Assembly: GCA_023410055.1 (NCBI GenBank)
Contig: JAEYQK010000112.1
Coordinates: 1-29,148 of the forward strand
Reading direction: 5' to 3'
Length of the DNA stretch: 29,148 nt
From: Acidobacteriota bacterium
GTDB taxonomy: Bacteria > Acidobacteriota > Terriglobia > Terriglobales > Acidobacteriaceae
Shown here piece after piece: positions 8,275 to 15,258 of the stretch. Made by a program: the position numbers and the translations under genes. The notes below the pieces were generated by a model. It did no database searches. It had not been told where the DNA came from and worked only from the letters and a program-made list of their open reading frames with translations. How positions within the stretch are numbered: position 1 is the first letter of the stretch; each line of letters opens with the position of its first letter.

Positions 8275-9417
8275 ATGCTGAAGAATGTGCGTCGCGTGGC
8301 AAGGGTCGGTTCGGCAATCGCAGAAATGGATTGGGGCAAGCACATGAAGCGAGCCGCAGTCGCCGGCGCGGTCGGGACTGCGGCGGTTGGGATCGGCATG
8401 GGTGTTGGCGCGGGACTGGCAGGATGGGCGCTGTGGCGCAGGTTCGGATCGCGGCCATCGGAAGTGCGCGGCAGAGTGGTGCTGATCACGGGCGGTTCGC
8501 GCGGCCTCGGCTTCGCCATGGCGCAGGAGTTTGCACGTCGCGGCGCGCGAATCGTGATCTGCGCGCGCAATCAGCGTGAATTGGAGATTGCGGAGAAGAA
8601 GCTCACGGCGACGGGCGCGGAAGTGCTCGCCGTCACGTGCAACATCGGCGTGCATGATGAAGTGGTGGAGATGATCCAGAAGGCCAACACACGTTTCGGG
8701 CAGATCGATTTTCTGATCAACAACGCCGGCATTATCGCTGTTGGCCCGCTTGAATCTCAAACGCTAACGGATTTCCAGGAAGCAATGGACGTGATGTTCT
8801 GGGGCGTGGTGTACCCGACGCTGGCAGTCCTGCCGCAGATGACGAAGCGCGGGTATGGGCACATCGCAAACATAACGTCGATCGGCGGCAAGGTCGCGGT
8901 TCCGCACTTGCTCCCTTACGATTGCGCGAAATTCGCAGCGGTCGGATTCTCGGAAGGATTGCGGGCCGAAGTCGCGAAAGATGGCGTGAAGGTGACGACT
9001 GTGTGTCCGGGGCTGATGCGCACGGGATCGCACTTGAATGCTGAGTTCAAGGGAAACCATCGCGCGGAGTTTACGTGGTTTGCTATGGGCGCGACTTCGC
9101 CATTGACGGCGATGGATGGAGAGAGGGCGGCAAAGAGAATCGTCAATGCAGTTTTACATGGACGTGCCGAAATCATTCTTACTCCGCAAGCGAAGCTGAT
9201 GGCTTTGTTCCATGGGGTATTTCCGGGGCTTACGTCAGATATCTTCGCGCTGACGAATCGGGTGCTGCCGACGACAGCCGCAGGCGAAGGACAGGAGCGC
9301 CATAAAGGACACGAGAGCGAGACGCGAGTAACGCAGTCGTTCATCACCGAGTTGGGACGACGGGCGGCAGCGGCACTGAATCAATTCCCGGAAGGCAAAG
9401 CGACGACGGCATCGTAG
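8275..9417 (+). CDS. Membrane-tethered short-chain dehydrogenase/reductase
   Basis: The start is the ATG at 8275, six bases after GGAGG (8264-8268), giving 380 residues. A glycine/alanine-rich hydrophobic segment (about 28-55) suggests an N-terminal membrane anchor. A complete classical SDR domain follows: TGGSRGLG cofactor motif (72-79), NNAG (149-152), catalytic Ser202, and Tyr215 and Lys219 in 'YDCAK'. The 'CARN' after strand 2 hints at NADP preference. About 90 C-terminal residues follow the 'PG' loop. It should be an active oxidoreductase of unknown substrate. It precedes the antiporter operon but is separated from it by a hairpin repeat. Confidence 0.88.
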   Translation: MLKNVRRVARVGSAIAEMDWGKHMKRAAVAGAVGTAAVGIGMGVGAGLAGWALWRRFGSRPSEVRGRVVLITGGSRGLGFAMAQEFARRGARIVICARNQRELEIAEKKLTATGAEVLAVTCNIGVHDEVVEMIQKANTRFGQIDFLINNAGIIAVGPLESQTLTDFQEAMDVMFWGVVYPTLAVLPQMTKRGYGHIANITSIGGKVAVPHLLPYDCAKFAAVGFSEGLRAEVAKDGVKVTTVCPGLMRTGSHLNAEFKGNHRAEFTWFAMGATSPLTAMDGERAAKRIVNAVLHGRAEIILTPQAKLMALFHGVFPGLTSDIFALTNRVLPTTAAGEGQERHKGHESETRVTQSFITELGRRAAAALNQFPEGKATTAS

Positions 9418-9422
9418 TCACA

Positions 9423-9457
9423 CGCACCCTCCCCTGCGGGGAAGGGTGCGGCACCCC
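9423..9457 (+). repeat. R1-type palindromic repeat (hairpin plus GGCACC tail)
   Basis: The arms 9424-9434 and 9438-9449 pair with one bulged base, and the tail reads CGGCACCCC. There is no T run, so it is a repeat element rather than a typical intrinsic terminator. Related copies lie at 13977-14009 and inside rnpB, and a partial copy at 26029-26066. Confidence 0.7.
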
Positions 9458-9536
9458 ATCTTCATATTAGGCAACCCACCTTATCGGTTCAGGTGTCTTC
9501 TCTTACTACATCATCCCTGGGAGTACTTGCTCGAAG

Positions 9537-10034
9537 ATGAAGGTGTCTCCGTACAAACTCGCTGCATTCTTCATCGCGCACTGGATCGTGATGATGGGAC
9601 TATGGGTGCTGTATACGGCGACCGCGACATTGTATGAACTTCTGATCGGCGCAGGTGCGGCAGTGTTGGCGGCATTTGCGACTGCACTTGTGCAGGAGAA
9701 GCAATTTGCGAAGTTCGCACCAAATCCCAAGTGGCTTTTCTACATTGCTTACATGCCCTGGTACGCAGTGAAGGACACGGTGATCGTGTTTCAGGCTGCG
9801 TTCAAATACATGGTGAGGCAGAAGTCCGACGGATATTTGCTGGCGGTGAATTTCGATGCGGGAGGGGACGATCCGCGTTCTTCGGCGCGACGCGCGCTGG
9901 AGGTCACGCTGACCACAATACCGCCTAACTCGATCGTGATTGGGATCGATCGCGGGGGGAGCAAGATGCTGATGCACATGCTGTGGCCAAGCGGACTGTC
10001 GCGAGTGACACGCGAACTCGGAGCCAGCGAATGA
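9537..10034 (+). CDS. mrpE: Na+/H+ antiporter subunit E (MrpE / MbhA-like)
   Basis: This 165-residue membrane protein matches the MrpE/MnhE family. It has N-terminal hydrophobic helices followed by 'PNPKWLFYIAYMPWYAVKDTVIVFQAAFKYMV' and the cytoplasmic domain with 'TTIPPNSIVIGID'. It is an accessory membrane subunit of the multisubunit cation/proton antiporter. It is the first gene of a seven-gene operon and its stop overlaps the next start as ATGA. No strong ribosome-binding site is seen before the ATG. Confidence 0.9.
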   Translation: MKVSPYKLAAFFIAHWIVMMGLWVLYTATATLYELLIGAGAAVLAAFATALVQEKQFAKFAPNPKWLFYIAYMPWYAVKDTVIVFQAAFKYMVRQKSDGYLLAVNFDAGGDDPRSSARRALEVTLTTIPPNSIVIGIDRGGSKMLMHMLWPSGLSRVTRELGASE

Positions 10035-10282
10035 ATATTTGGCTGATTGGCGCGACGGTGCTGCTGTTCTCACTGATTCCATGCGCGGTAGTGGTGTTTC
10101 GTGGATCACCGATGGACCGCGTTGTCGGCCTTGAGATGGCCGGTATGATCGAGGTCCTAATTCTGATTCTCCTCGCCGAGGGATTCCATCGCATTCCGTT
10201 TTACGACATTGCGCTCGCACTAGCGCTGCTCGCATTTGGAGGCGGACTGGTGTTCGTGCGTTTTCTGGAGCGATGGCTGTGA
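10031..10282 (+). CDS. mrpF: Na+/H+ antiporter subunit F (MrpF / MbhB-like)
   Basis: The 83-residue, three-helix protein matches MrpF, including 'RGSPMDRVVGLEMAG' near residue 25, the family hallmark (normally G.t..DRvva.d). Its ATG overlaps the mrpE stop by four bases, and its own end overlaps mrpG by 10 bases, implying translational coupling. Confidence 0.9.
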   Translation: MNIWLIGATVLLFSLIPCAVVVFRGSPMDRVVGLEMAGMIEVLILILLAEGFHRIPFYDIALALALLAFGGGLVFVRFLERWL

Positions 10283-10629
10283 GCGTACATCACATTGTTC
10301 TCAACATATTTCTGTGGGCGGGGGTCGTGACCGCGGCTTTCTCCGCGATCGTTTTTCCTATCAGTCCCCATTTGCTGGATCGTCTTCATTACATGGCGCC
10401 CGTCGCAGACGTCAGTGCGGTGCTGATACTGATCGCTGTAATCATGCAGGAAGGCTGGCATCAGGCGGCGTTCAAGACCGCGCTAATATGCGTGGTGCTG
10501 GTGATCATGAACGCAGTTCTGGCACATGCGACGGCGCGGGCGGCACGAGTGCGCGAGTATGGACACTGGAATCCGCAACCGCACGAGAAAATCGAGGGGC
10601 TGCGTCAACCGCCGCGGGAACAGAGCTAG
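10273..10629 (+). CDS. mrpG: Na+/H+ antiporter subunit G (MrpG / MbhC-like)
   Basis: The 118-residue protein fits MrpG: three hydrophobic helices with 'LDRLHYMAPVADVSAVLILIAVIMQEG' replacing the usual 'Y.RLHA.s...tlG' region, and 'FKTALICVVLVIMNAVLAHATARAA'. A hydrophilic tail of about 25 residues follows. It overlaps mrpF. Confidence 0.87.
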   Translation: MAVSVHHIVLNIFLWAGVVTAAFSAIVFPISPHLLDRLHYMAPVADVSAVLILIAVIMQEGWHQAAFKTALICVVLVIMNAVLAHATARAARVREYGHWNPQPHEKIEGLRQPPREQS

Positions 10630-10631
10630 TC

Positions 10632-10931
10632 ATGCTGGTGATGCAGATTACCGTGCTGTTGTTCGTGGCCGCCGCGGGAACGGCTGTCGTGTTGACGCGC
10701 GATCCGCGAAGCCAGGTGATCGGGATCAGCTTCTATGGCGTGCTGCTCGGACTGATGTTCTTCATCTACCAGGCGCCGGATGTGGCGCTGTCACAGATTG
10801 TGGTGGGCGCGGTCGCGCTGCCACTGATGGTGATGCTGGCGCTGACGAAGATTCGTATTGCGAGCGAAGACCGCGAGGAAAAGCAGAAGAAAGAAGAAGC
10901 CAAGAACAAGCGTCGCGAGGAAGCTGCATGA
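10632..10931 (+). CDS. MbhD-like (MrpA C-terminal, DUF4040) antiporter subunit
   Basis: This 99-residue protein matches the DUF4040/MbhD unit, equivalent to part of the C-terminal region of MrpA. It has three helices with 'GISFYGVLLGLMFFIYQAPDVALSQIVVGAVALPLMVMLAL'; the Pro-Asp and 'ALSQ' are the family core. The C-terminal ~25 residues are highly charged (Lys/Glu). The start at 10632 is two bases after the mrpG stop. It is a separate gene here, as in Mbh complexes, not fused to MrpA as in Bacillus. Confidence 0.88.
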   Translation: MLVMQITVLLFVAAAGTAVVLTRDPRSQVIGISFYGVLLGLMFFIYQAPDVALSQIVVGAVALPLMVMLALTKIRIASEDREEKQKKEEAKNKRREEAA

Positions 10932-11767
10932 GCCGGCGGGCGAGAACGGTCTTCTTCTTCGCTTCTGTGGTCGGCTTTGCGGCACTGTTTGTCTGGGGAC
11001 TTCGCGGGCTACCGCCGTTTGGGAACTACAAGGGGCCGTACGGTGACGTGCTGAATGCGGTCGCAACTTACGAGCGGCACATCACAGATATCGTCACGGC
11101 GGTCAATTTCGACTATCGCGGATTCGACACGCTCGGGGAGGAGTTCATCTTGTTCATCTCGGTGATGGGAGTGACGCTACTTCTGCGAAAGGAGGAGCAC
11201 AAGGAAGGCGGTGGACGGGGCAGCGAGGATGAAGAGCGTGAGCACAAGCAGGCCGATTCGAAGTCCGGTGCCGAACGGAAGGATGAATCTCCGGAACGTC
11301 ATGCACCGCAACCGAGCGACGCAACCAGAGTGTTGACGCTGGGCCTTGTCGGATCACTGGTGCTGTTTGGAATCTATGTCGTTACGCACGGGCAGCTCAC
11401 GCCCGGCGGCGGGTTTCAGGGAGGCGTAATTCTGGCGACTGCGCCGTTGCTGGTGTATCTGGCCGGGAGTATGGCCGTGTTCAAGAGAATCACGTCGCAC
11501 CGAATCGTCGAGGTGTCGGACGCTGTCGGAGCGGGCGGTTATGCGCTGGTCGGTTTCGTGGGGATGGTGCTCGGTACGCGTTTTCTGCAGAACGTGCTGC
11601 CGCTAGGCACTACGGGAAAGATCAATAGCGGTGGGACGATCGCTTTAATCGATCTGGCAGTTGGACTCGAAGTGGCAGCGGCTTTTGTGTTGCTTCTTTA
11701 TACGTTCCTTGAAGAGACTCTCGAACGGCGACTGGAGCAGAAGCCGCGCAGGCATGCGAGGTCGTGA
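10928..11767 (+). CDS. MbhE-MrpB fusion subunit of the antiporter
   Basis: The 279-residue protein starts at an ATG overlapping the previous stop (ATGA). Residues 1-90 look like MbhE (another MrpA C-terminal piece), with 'YGDVLNAVATYERHITDIVTAVNFDYRGFDTLGEEFILFISVMGVTLLLR'. A strongly charged linker of about 45 residues follows, then an MrpB domain with 'THGQLTPGGGFQGGVILATAPLLVYLAG' and a long membrane region. Fused MbhE and MrpB is seen in several Mrp/Mbh loci. Confidence 0.88.
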   Translation: MSRRARTVFFFASVVGFAALFVWGLRGLPPFGNYKGPYGDVLNAVATYERHITDIVTAVNFDYRGFDTLGEEFILFISVMGVTLLLRKEEHKEGGGRGSEDEEREHKQADSKSGAERKDESPERHAPQPSDATRVLTLGLVGSLVLFGIYVVTHGQLTPGGGFQGGVILATAPLLVYLAGSMAVFKRITSHRIVEVSDAVGAGGYALVGFVGMVLGTRFLQNVLPLGTTGKINSGGTIALIDLAVGLEVAAAFVLLLYTFLEETLERRLEQKPRRHARS

Positions 11768-12123
11768 TGCACGGGTTCATGAGCTTTCTGCCGTATGCCG
11801 TTGTCGCATGGCTGTTCGTGATGGGGCTGTATGGGATCACGACGAGCCGCAACTTCGTACACCTCATCATGTGCCTGGCGGTGCTGCAGTCGTCGACTTA
11901 TGTGCTGCTGCTTTCGATCGGCTACCGCACTGGCGGAGTGGCACCCATCTTTGCTGACATCCCGGTTGGTACACCTGCGGTCGATCCAGTTGTGCAAGCG
12001 CTGATGCTGACGGACATCGTAGTCGAAGCGACGGTGATGGCGCTGCTGCTGGCGCTCGCCGTGCAAGCTCATAAGCGCACGGGAGAACTCGATCCTGACC
12101 GGCTGAGGGAGTTGCGCGGCTGA
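11767..12123 (+). CDS. mrpC: Na+/H+ antiporter subunit C (MrpC / MbhG-like, NuoK homologue)
   Basis: The 118-residue three-helix protein matches MrpC/NuoK: 'VVAWLFVMGLYGITTSRNFVHLIMCLAVLQSSTYVLLLSIG' and 'DPVVQALMLTDIVVEATVMALLLALAVQ', where the 'D.VVqALvLTaIVI..a..a' pattern is diagnostic. The ATG at 11767 overlaps the last base of the previous stop (TGATG); a GTG one codon earlier is possible. It starts the NuoK/NuoN-type proton-path part of the operon. Confidence 0.9.
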   Translation: MHGFMSFLPYAVVAWLFVMGLYGITTSRNFVHLIMCLAVLQSSTYVLLLSIGYRTGGVAPIFADIPVGTPAVDPVVQALMLTDIVVEATVMALLLALAVQAHKRTGELDPDRLRELRG

Positions 12124-12124
12124 G

Positions 12125-13975
12125 ATGAACGCATCGAACCTCGTACCGCTGCCGGTCGCAATTCCTCTTGTGGTTGCCGCATCTCTGGCCGGCGTCAACA
12201 AACTCATTCCAAGACGCTTTGCTGACTTGCTTGCGATGGCGACGACCATCGCGGTCGGGTTGACCTGCGGCGAGTTGATGCACGTCAGCAAGTTCGGGCC
12301 GATTGTGTATTGGTTCGGAGGATGGACGCCGCGCGCGGGAGTGGCGTTGGGGATATCGTTCGTTGTGACGCCCATGAGCAGCGGACTAGCTACGCTGGTC
12401 TGCCTACTTATGCTCGCGGCGTTTGTTTTCTCGTGGCGATACTTCGACTCGATCGGAACCCTGTTCCATGTCTTGATGCTGGTGTTTCTTGGTGCCATGT
12501 GCGGGTTCGCGCTCACGGGCGATCTGTTCAACATGTTCGTCTTCTTCGAACTGATGAGCGCGGCGGCGTATGCGCTTTGCGGGTACAAGGTCGAAGAGGC
12601 GGGCCCATTGCAAGGCGCATTGAACTTCGCCATCGTGAACACCATCGGCGCATTTCTGGTGCTGAGCGGTATCGCACTATTCTACGGACGCACGGGGGCG
12701 CTGAACATGGCGCAGATCGGACGTTCGCTCGGCGGATCGCCAGACGGATTGATCACGACAGCGTTTGTGCTAATCATGGTCGGATTCTTCGTGAAGACAG
12801 CGGCATGTCCGTTTCACTTCTGGTTGGCAGATGCACACGCCGTCGCGCCGACGCCGGTCTGCGTGTTGTTCTCCGGCGTAATGGTGGAACTTGGAGTGTA
12901 TGCGGTCGCGCGCGTGTACTGGTCGGTGGTGGACATGCCCTTCGCGGCACATCGCCCGGCGCTGCGAGGCCTGCTCCTCGGCGTTGGAGTGATCACGGCG
13001 TTGCTGGGGTCGCTGATGTGTTTTGCGCAACGTCACATCAAGCGGCTGCTTGCGTTTTCAACAGTTAGCCATGTGGGCTTGCTCATCATCGCCATCGGAT
13101 TGCTTGAGCCGACGGCGCTGGCGGGAGCGGCCATCTATACGGTCGGCCACGCGATGGTCAAGTCGGCGCTCTTCTTGTGTTCGGGAGTTCTGCTGCATCG
13201 CTTCGGATCGGTGGATGAATTCGAACTGCGCGGAATGGGGAGGCGCTTGATCGGAACGGCGACTGTCTTTGTTCTGGCAGGACTCGGATTGGCGGGAGCA
13301 CCACCGTTTGCGACGTTTCTTGGGGATGCCACCGTAGATGAAGGAGCGAAGTACCTCGAACATGGCTGGGTGCATTGGGTTTTCTTCGCATCGGGAGTGA
13401 TCACCGGCGGCGCGGTGCTACGTGTCGCTGGCCGTGTGTTTGCCGGGCTCGGAGGTCTGGCACGACAGGGCCTTACTGGCGCGCGTCATATTTCGGAGGA
13501 GCGCGAGACCTCGGGTCCGCATCGGCGCGTGCCGATGACAATGTTAGGACCGGCGGTAGTGTTTGTGATCATCGCAATCGTAACCGGTACGATTCCGCAA
13601 TTTCGACATGCCGCAGAATTCGCCGCTGCCGAAATGTGCGATCGTGCAGGATATCAGGCGCGAGTTCTTGATGGAGCGCAGTTGCCACCCGCTCAAGCCA
13701 AAGGCGCGCTTGAAGGGGGCACAAAATCTGAGTCATTGAAGTCGGGCGCGACGAGCGGACTGATTGCCGCAGCGAGCGCCGTGCTGCTGGCGTGGTTCTC
13801 GCTCTCACGTTTTGGGTTGAACAAAGACGCATTGTTCGGACGCGGATTCGCACGAGTTATGGAGCCGCTTCGACAGCTGCACAGTGGACACATCGGCGAC
13901 TATGTCGCATTCCTCACATTCGGAACCGCTGCGTTCGGCGGCGTGCTCGCGTGGTTGTTGCACGTGCTGAAGTAA
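12125..13975 (+). CDS. mrpD: Na+/H+ antiporter subunit D (MrpD / MbhH-like, NuoN/M homologue)
   Basis: The 616-residue polytopic protein belongs to the proton-translocating NADH-quinone oxidoreductase transmembrane family. It shows the conserved Glu142 in 'FFELMS' and Lys224 in 'FFVKTAACPFHFWLADAHAVAPTPV', which correspond to the proton-path residues of MrpD. It also has 'VGHAMVKSALFLCSG'. It is longer than a usual MrpD (about 500 residues). Part of the extra length is a loop around residues 520-535 that is encoded by an R2 palindromic repeat. It is the last gene of the operon and the only large antiporter-like subunit in it. Confidence 0.92.
   Translation: MNASNLVPLPVAIPLVVAASLAGVNKLIPRRFADLLAMATTIAVGLTCGELMHVSKFGPIVYWFGGWTPRAGVALGISFVVTPMSSGLATLVCLLMLAAFVFSWRYFDSIGTLFHVLMLVFLGAMCGFALTGDLFNMFVFFELMSAAAYALCGYKVEEAGPLQGALNFAIVNTIGAFLVLSGIALFYGRTGALNMAQIGRSLGGSPDGLITTAFVLIMVGFFVKTAACPFHFWLADAHAVAPTPVCVLFSGVMVELGVYAVARVYWSVVDMPFAAHRPALRGLLLGVGVITALLGSLMCFAQRHIKRLLAFSTVSHVGLLIIAIGLLEPTALAGAAIYTVGHAMVKSALFLCSGVLLHRFGSVDEFELRGMGRRLIGTATVFVLAGLGLAGAPPFATFLGDATVDEGAKYLEHGWVHWVFFASGVITGGAVLRVAGRVFAGLGGLARQGLTGARHISEERETSGPHRRVPMTMLGPAVVFVIIAIVTGTIPQFRHAAEFAAAEMCDRAGYQARVLDGAQLPPAQAKGALEGGTKSESLKSGATSGLIAAASAVLLAWFSLSRFGLNKDALFGRGFARVMEPLRQLHSGHIGDYVAFLTFGTAAFGGVLAWLLHVLK
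13685..13722 (-). repeat. R2-type palindromic repeat inside mrpD
   Basis: This stretch closely resembles the intergenic copy at 14025-14062, sharing CCCGCTCAAGCCAA and then CGCTTGAA..GGGGCAC. Yet it lies in frame in the mrpD coding sequence, giving a Pro/Ala/Lys/Gly-rich loop between two predicted membrane helices. Confidence 0.75.
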
Positions 13976-13976
13976 A

Positions 13977-14009
13977 CGCACCCTTCCTTCGGGAAGGATG
14001 CGGCACCGA
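13977..14009 (+). repeat. R1-type repeat with TTCG tetraloop, just after mrpD
   Basis: A 10-bp stem with one C-A mismatch (13978-13987 with 13992-14001) closes on a TTCG loop, followed by GGCACC. It begins two bases past the mrpD stop and may protect or end the operon mRNA. No T run follows. Confidence 0.75.
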
Positions 14010-14024
14010 CATACCTACTTTCTC

Positions 14025-14062
14025 ATCCCGCTCAAGCCAAGGGCGGGCTTGAACGGGGCACC
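14025..14062 (-). repeat. R2-type palindromic repeat, intergenic
   Basis: The arms CCCGCTCAAGCC (14028-14039) and GGCTTGAACGGG pair with one wobble-type mismatch, and the tail reads GCACC. It is the same family as 13685-13722, and the same in inverted orientation as 22850-22884 and 25970-26004. Confidence 0.75.
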
Positions 14063-14166
14063 ACGACATCAACGGGACGCACAAGAATGCAAACTCACCG
14101 ATGCATTACGGCATCCGACTTAACAAATTGAGACGAATCAGGCGCATCACGCGCGAGGGGGTTGGG

Positions 14167-15027
14167 ATGGCAAGATCACGAGCCAACGTTACGACAGATC
14201 ATGATGAGATTCGGCAATGGGCCGAAGAACGTGGCGCGCAGCCGGCGTGCGTGCGCAAGACCGGCGGCAAGGGCGACATTGGGATGATCCGCCTGGACTT
14301 TCCTGGCTACAGCGGCGAGCAGTCGCTCGAACACATCGGTTGGGACGAGTGGTTCCAAAAGTTCGACGAAAGCGGTCTTGCCTTGCTGCATCAGGATACG
14401 CTGGTGAGCGGTGGTAAGAGCAATTTCAATAAGCTGATTGCGCGTGAAACGGCGCAGGCTCGCGAACGTGGCGACAACCGCGCCAGTCGTCGTCGGCTGA
14501 AGACAGGCAGTGCGCGGAAATCGGGACAAGCATCGTCGGGCCGAACAGCGCGATCTTCAGGCCGTTCCAGCAGGCGCTCTGCCACGTCACGAAGTACGAG
14601 TTCCGCGCGAGCGAAACGCAGTAGCGGATCGAGTGCACGAGGGGAGCGTTCCGCCAGAACGCGAAGTGCGAGCAGCAGTCGAACGAAAAGCAGCGGAGCG
14701 TCATCGCGTGGTCGCGCTGTTTCGCGTTCAAAGCAGAGTGCCAGGGGAACGCGGCGGAGTGGAACGGCCGCTGGACGCACTCGTGCTCGCGCAACGGCCG
14801 GCGGCAAGAGGCGAACGGCCGCGGCGAGCACCGGGCGTCGCAGCGCGAAGCGCAATACGGAGAAAGTTGCGAAAACAGCGCGTCGCATAAAGAAGGGCGC
14901 TGAGAACATCATCAGCATGGAACGCGGGCTGGGCCGTCGCGCATCGCAAACCACAAAGACAGCCGCGAAGACCACGGGTGGCACCGCGCGGGGTAGAGGG
15001 GCGACGGGACGAAAGAAAGCGGCGTAG
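14167..15027 (+). CDS. Protein with a small conserved N-terminal domain and histone-H1-like basic tail
   Basis: The start chosen is ATG 14167, preceded by GAGGGGG, giving 286 residues. Residues 5-90 form a conserved-looking domain ('DHDEIRQWAEERGAQPACVRKTGG', 'IRLDFPGYSGE', 'WDEWFQKFDESGLALLHQD'), which I recall in bacterial proteins often mis-named as branching enzyme. The remaining ~195 residues are Arg, Ser, Lys, Ala, Thr and Gly with SRS, RSS and KR repeats, like eukaryotic H1 or bacterial Hc1 tails. This suggests a nucleic-acid-binding, nucleoid-associated role; direct evidence is lacking. A tiny acidic ORF follows 34 bases downstream. Confidence 0.7.
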   Translation: MARSRANVTTDHDEIRQWAEERGAQPACVRKTGGKGDIGMIRLDFPGYSGEQSLEHIGWDEWFQKFDESGLALLHQDTLVSGGKSNFNKLIARETAQARERGDNRASRRRLKTGSARKSGQASSGRTARSSGRSSRRSATSRSTSSARAKRSSGSSARGERSARTRSASSSRTKSSGASSRGRAVSRSKQSARGTRRSGTAAGRTRARATAGGKRRTAAASTGRRSAKRNTEKVAKTARRIKKGAENIISMERGLGRRASQTTKTAAKTTGGTARGRGATGRKKAA

Positions 15028-15061
15028 ATTCAGTACCTAGTACCTAGTCAGGAGTGATGGT

Positions 15062-15226
15062 GTGACCACAATGAGCGGGAGAGAAGACGACGCACCACCG
15101 CTTCCGCCGGATCAGGAACCTGATGCTCCGGTGAAAGAGCCGCCTGATGCGCCACATTCAGAGCCGGATGCACCGGTGCGAGAGCCGGGGCCGGAACCAC
15201 CTCAGCGCCTTTTAACGCTTGTGTAG
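15062..15226 (+). CDS. Small acidic proline-rich ORF (54 residues)
   Basis: A GTG start at 15062 lies seven bases after AGGAG (15050-15054), and the frame runs to TAG 15224-15226; the internal ATG at 15071 is a less likely start. The product is dominated by Pro, Glu and Asp and contains two copies of an EPDAPV(K/R)EP unit. No domain is known. It follows the basic H1-like gene in the same direction, which suggests but does not prove a charge-complementary partner. It is short and low in complexity, so it may not be real. Confidence 0.45.
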   Translation: MTTMSGREDDAPPLPPDQEPDAPVKEPPDAPHSEPDAPVREPGPEPPQRLLTLV

Positions 15227-15258
15227 GGACGGGGCGGTGCCTCGTCCGGATTCTCCAC

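Noticed and set aside
11698..12645. Minus-strand frame of 315 codons
   Set aside because: It runs opposite the mrpC and mrpD genes, which have clear family matches.
12310..13068. Plus-strand frame of 252 codons
   Set aside because: It overlaps mrpD in another frame, with Arg-rich low-quality translation.
14391..14984. Minus-strand frame of 197 codons
   Set aside because: It is opposite the H1-like tail; the Arg/Leu/Ala composition arises from the complement of Ser/Arg/Lys codons.
15031..15049. Short tandem TACCTAG repeat before the small acidic ORF
   Set aside because: Two and a bit copies of 7 bases; too short to interpret.
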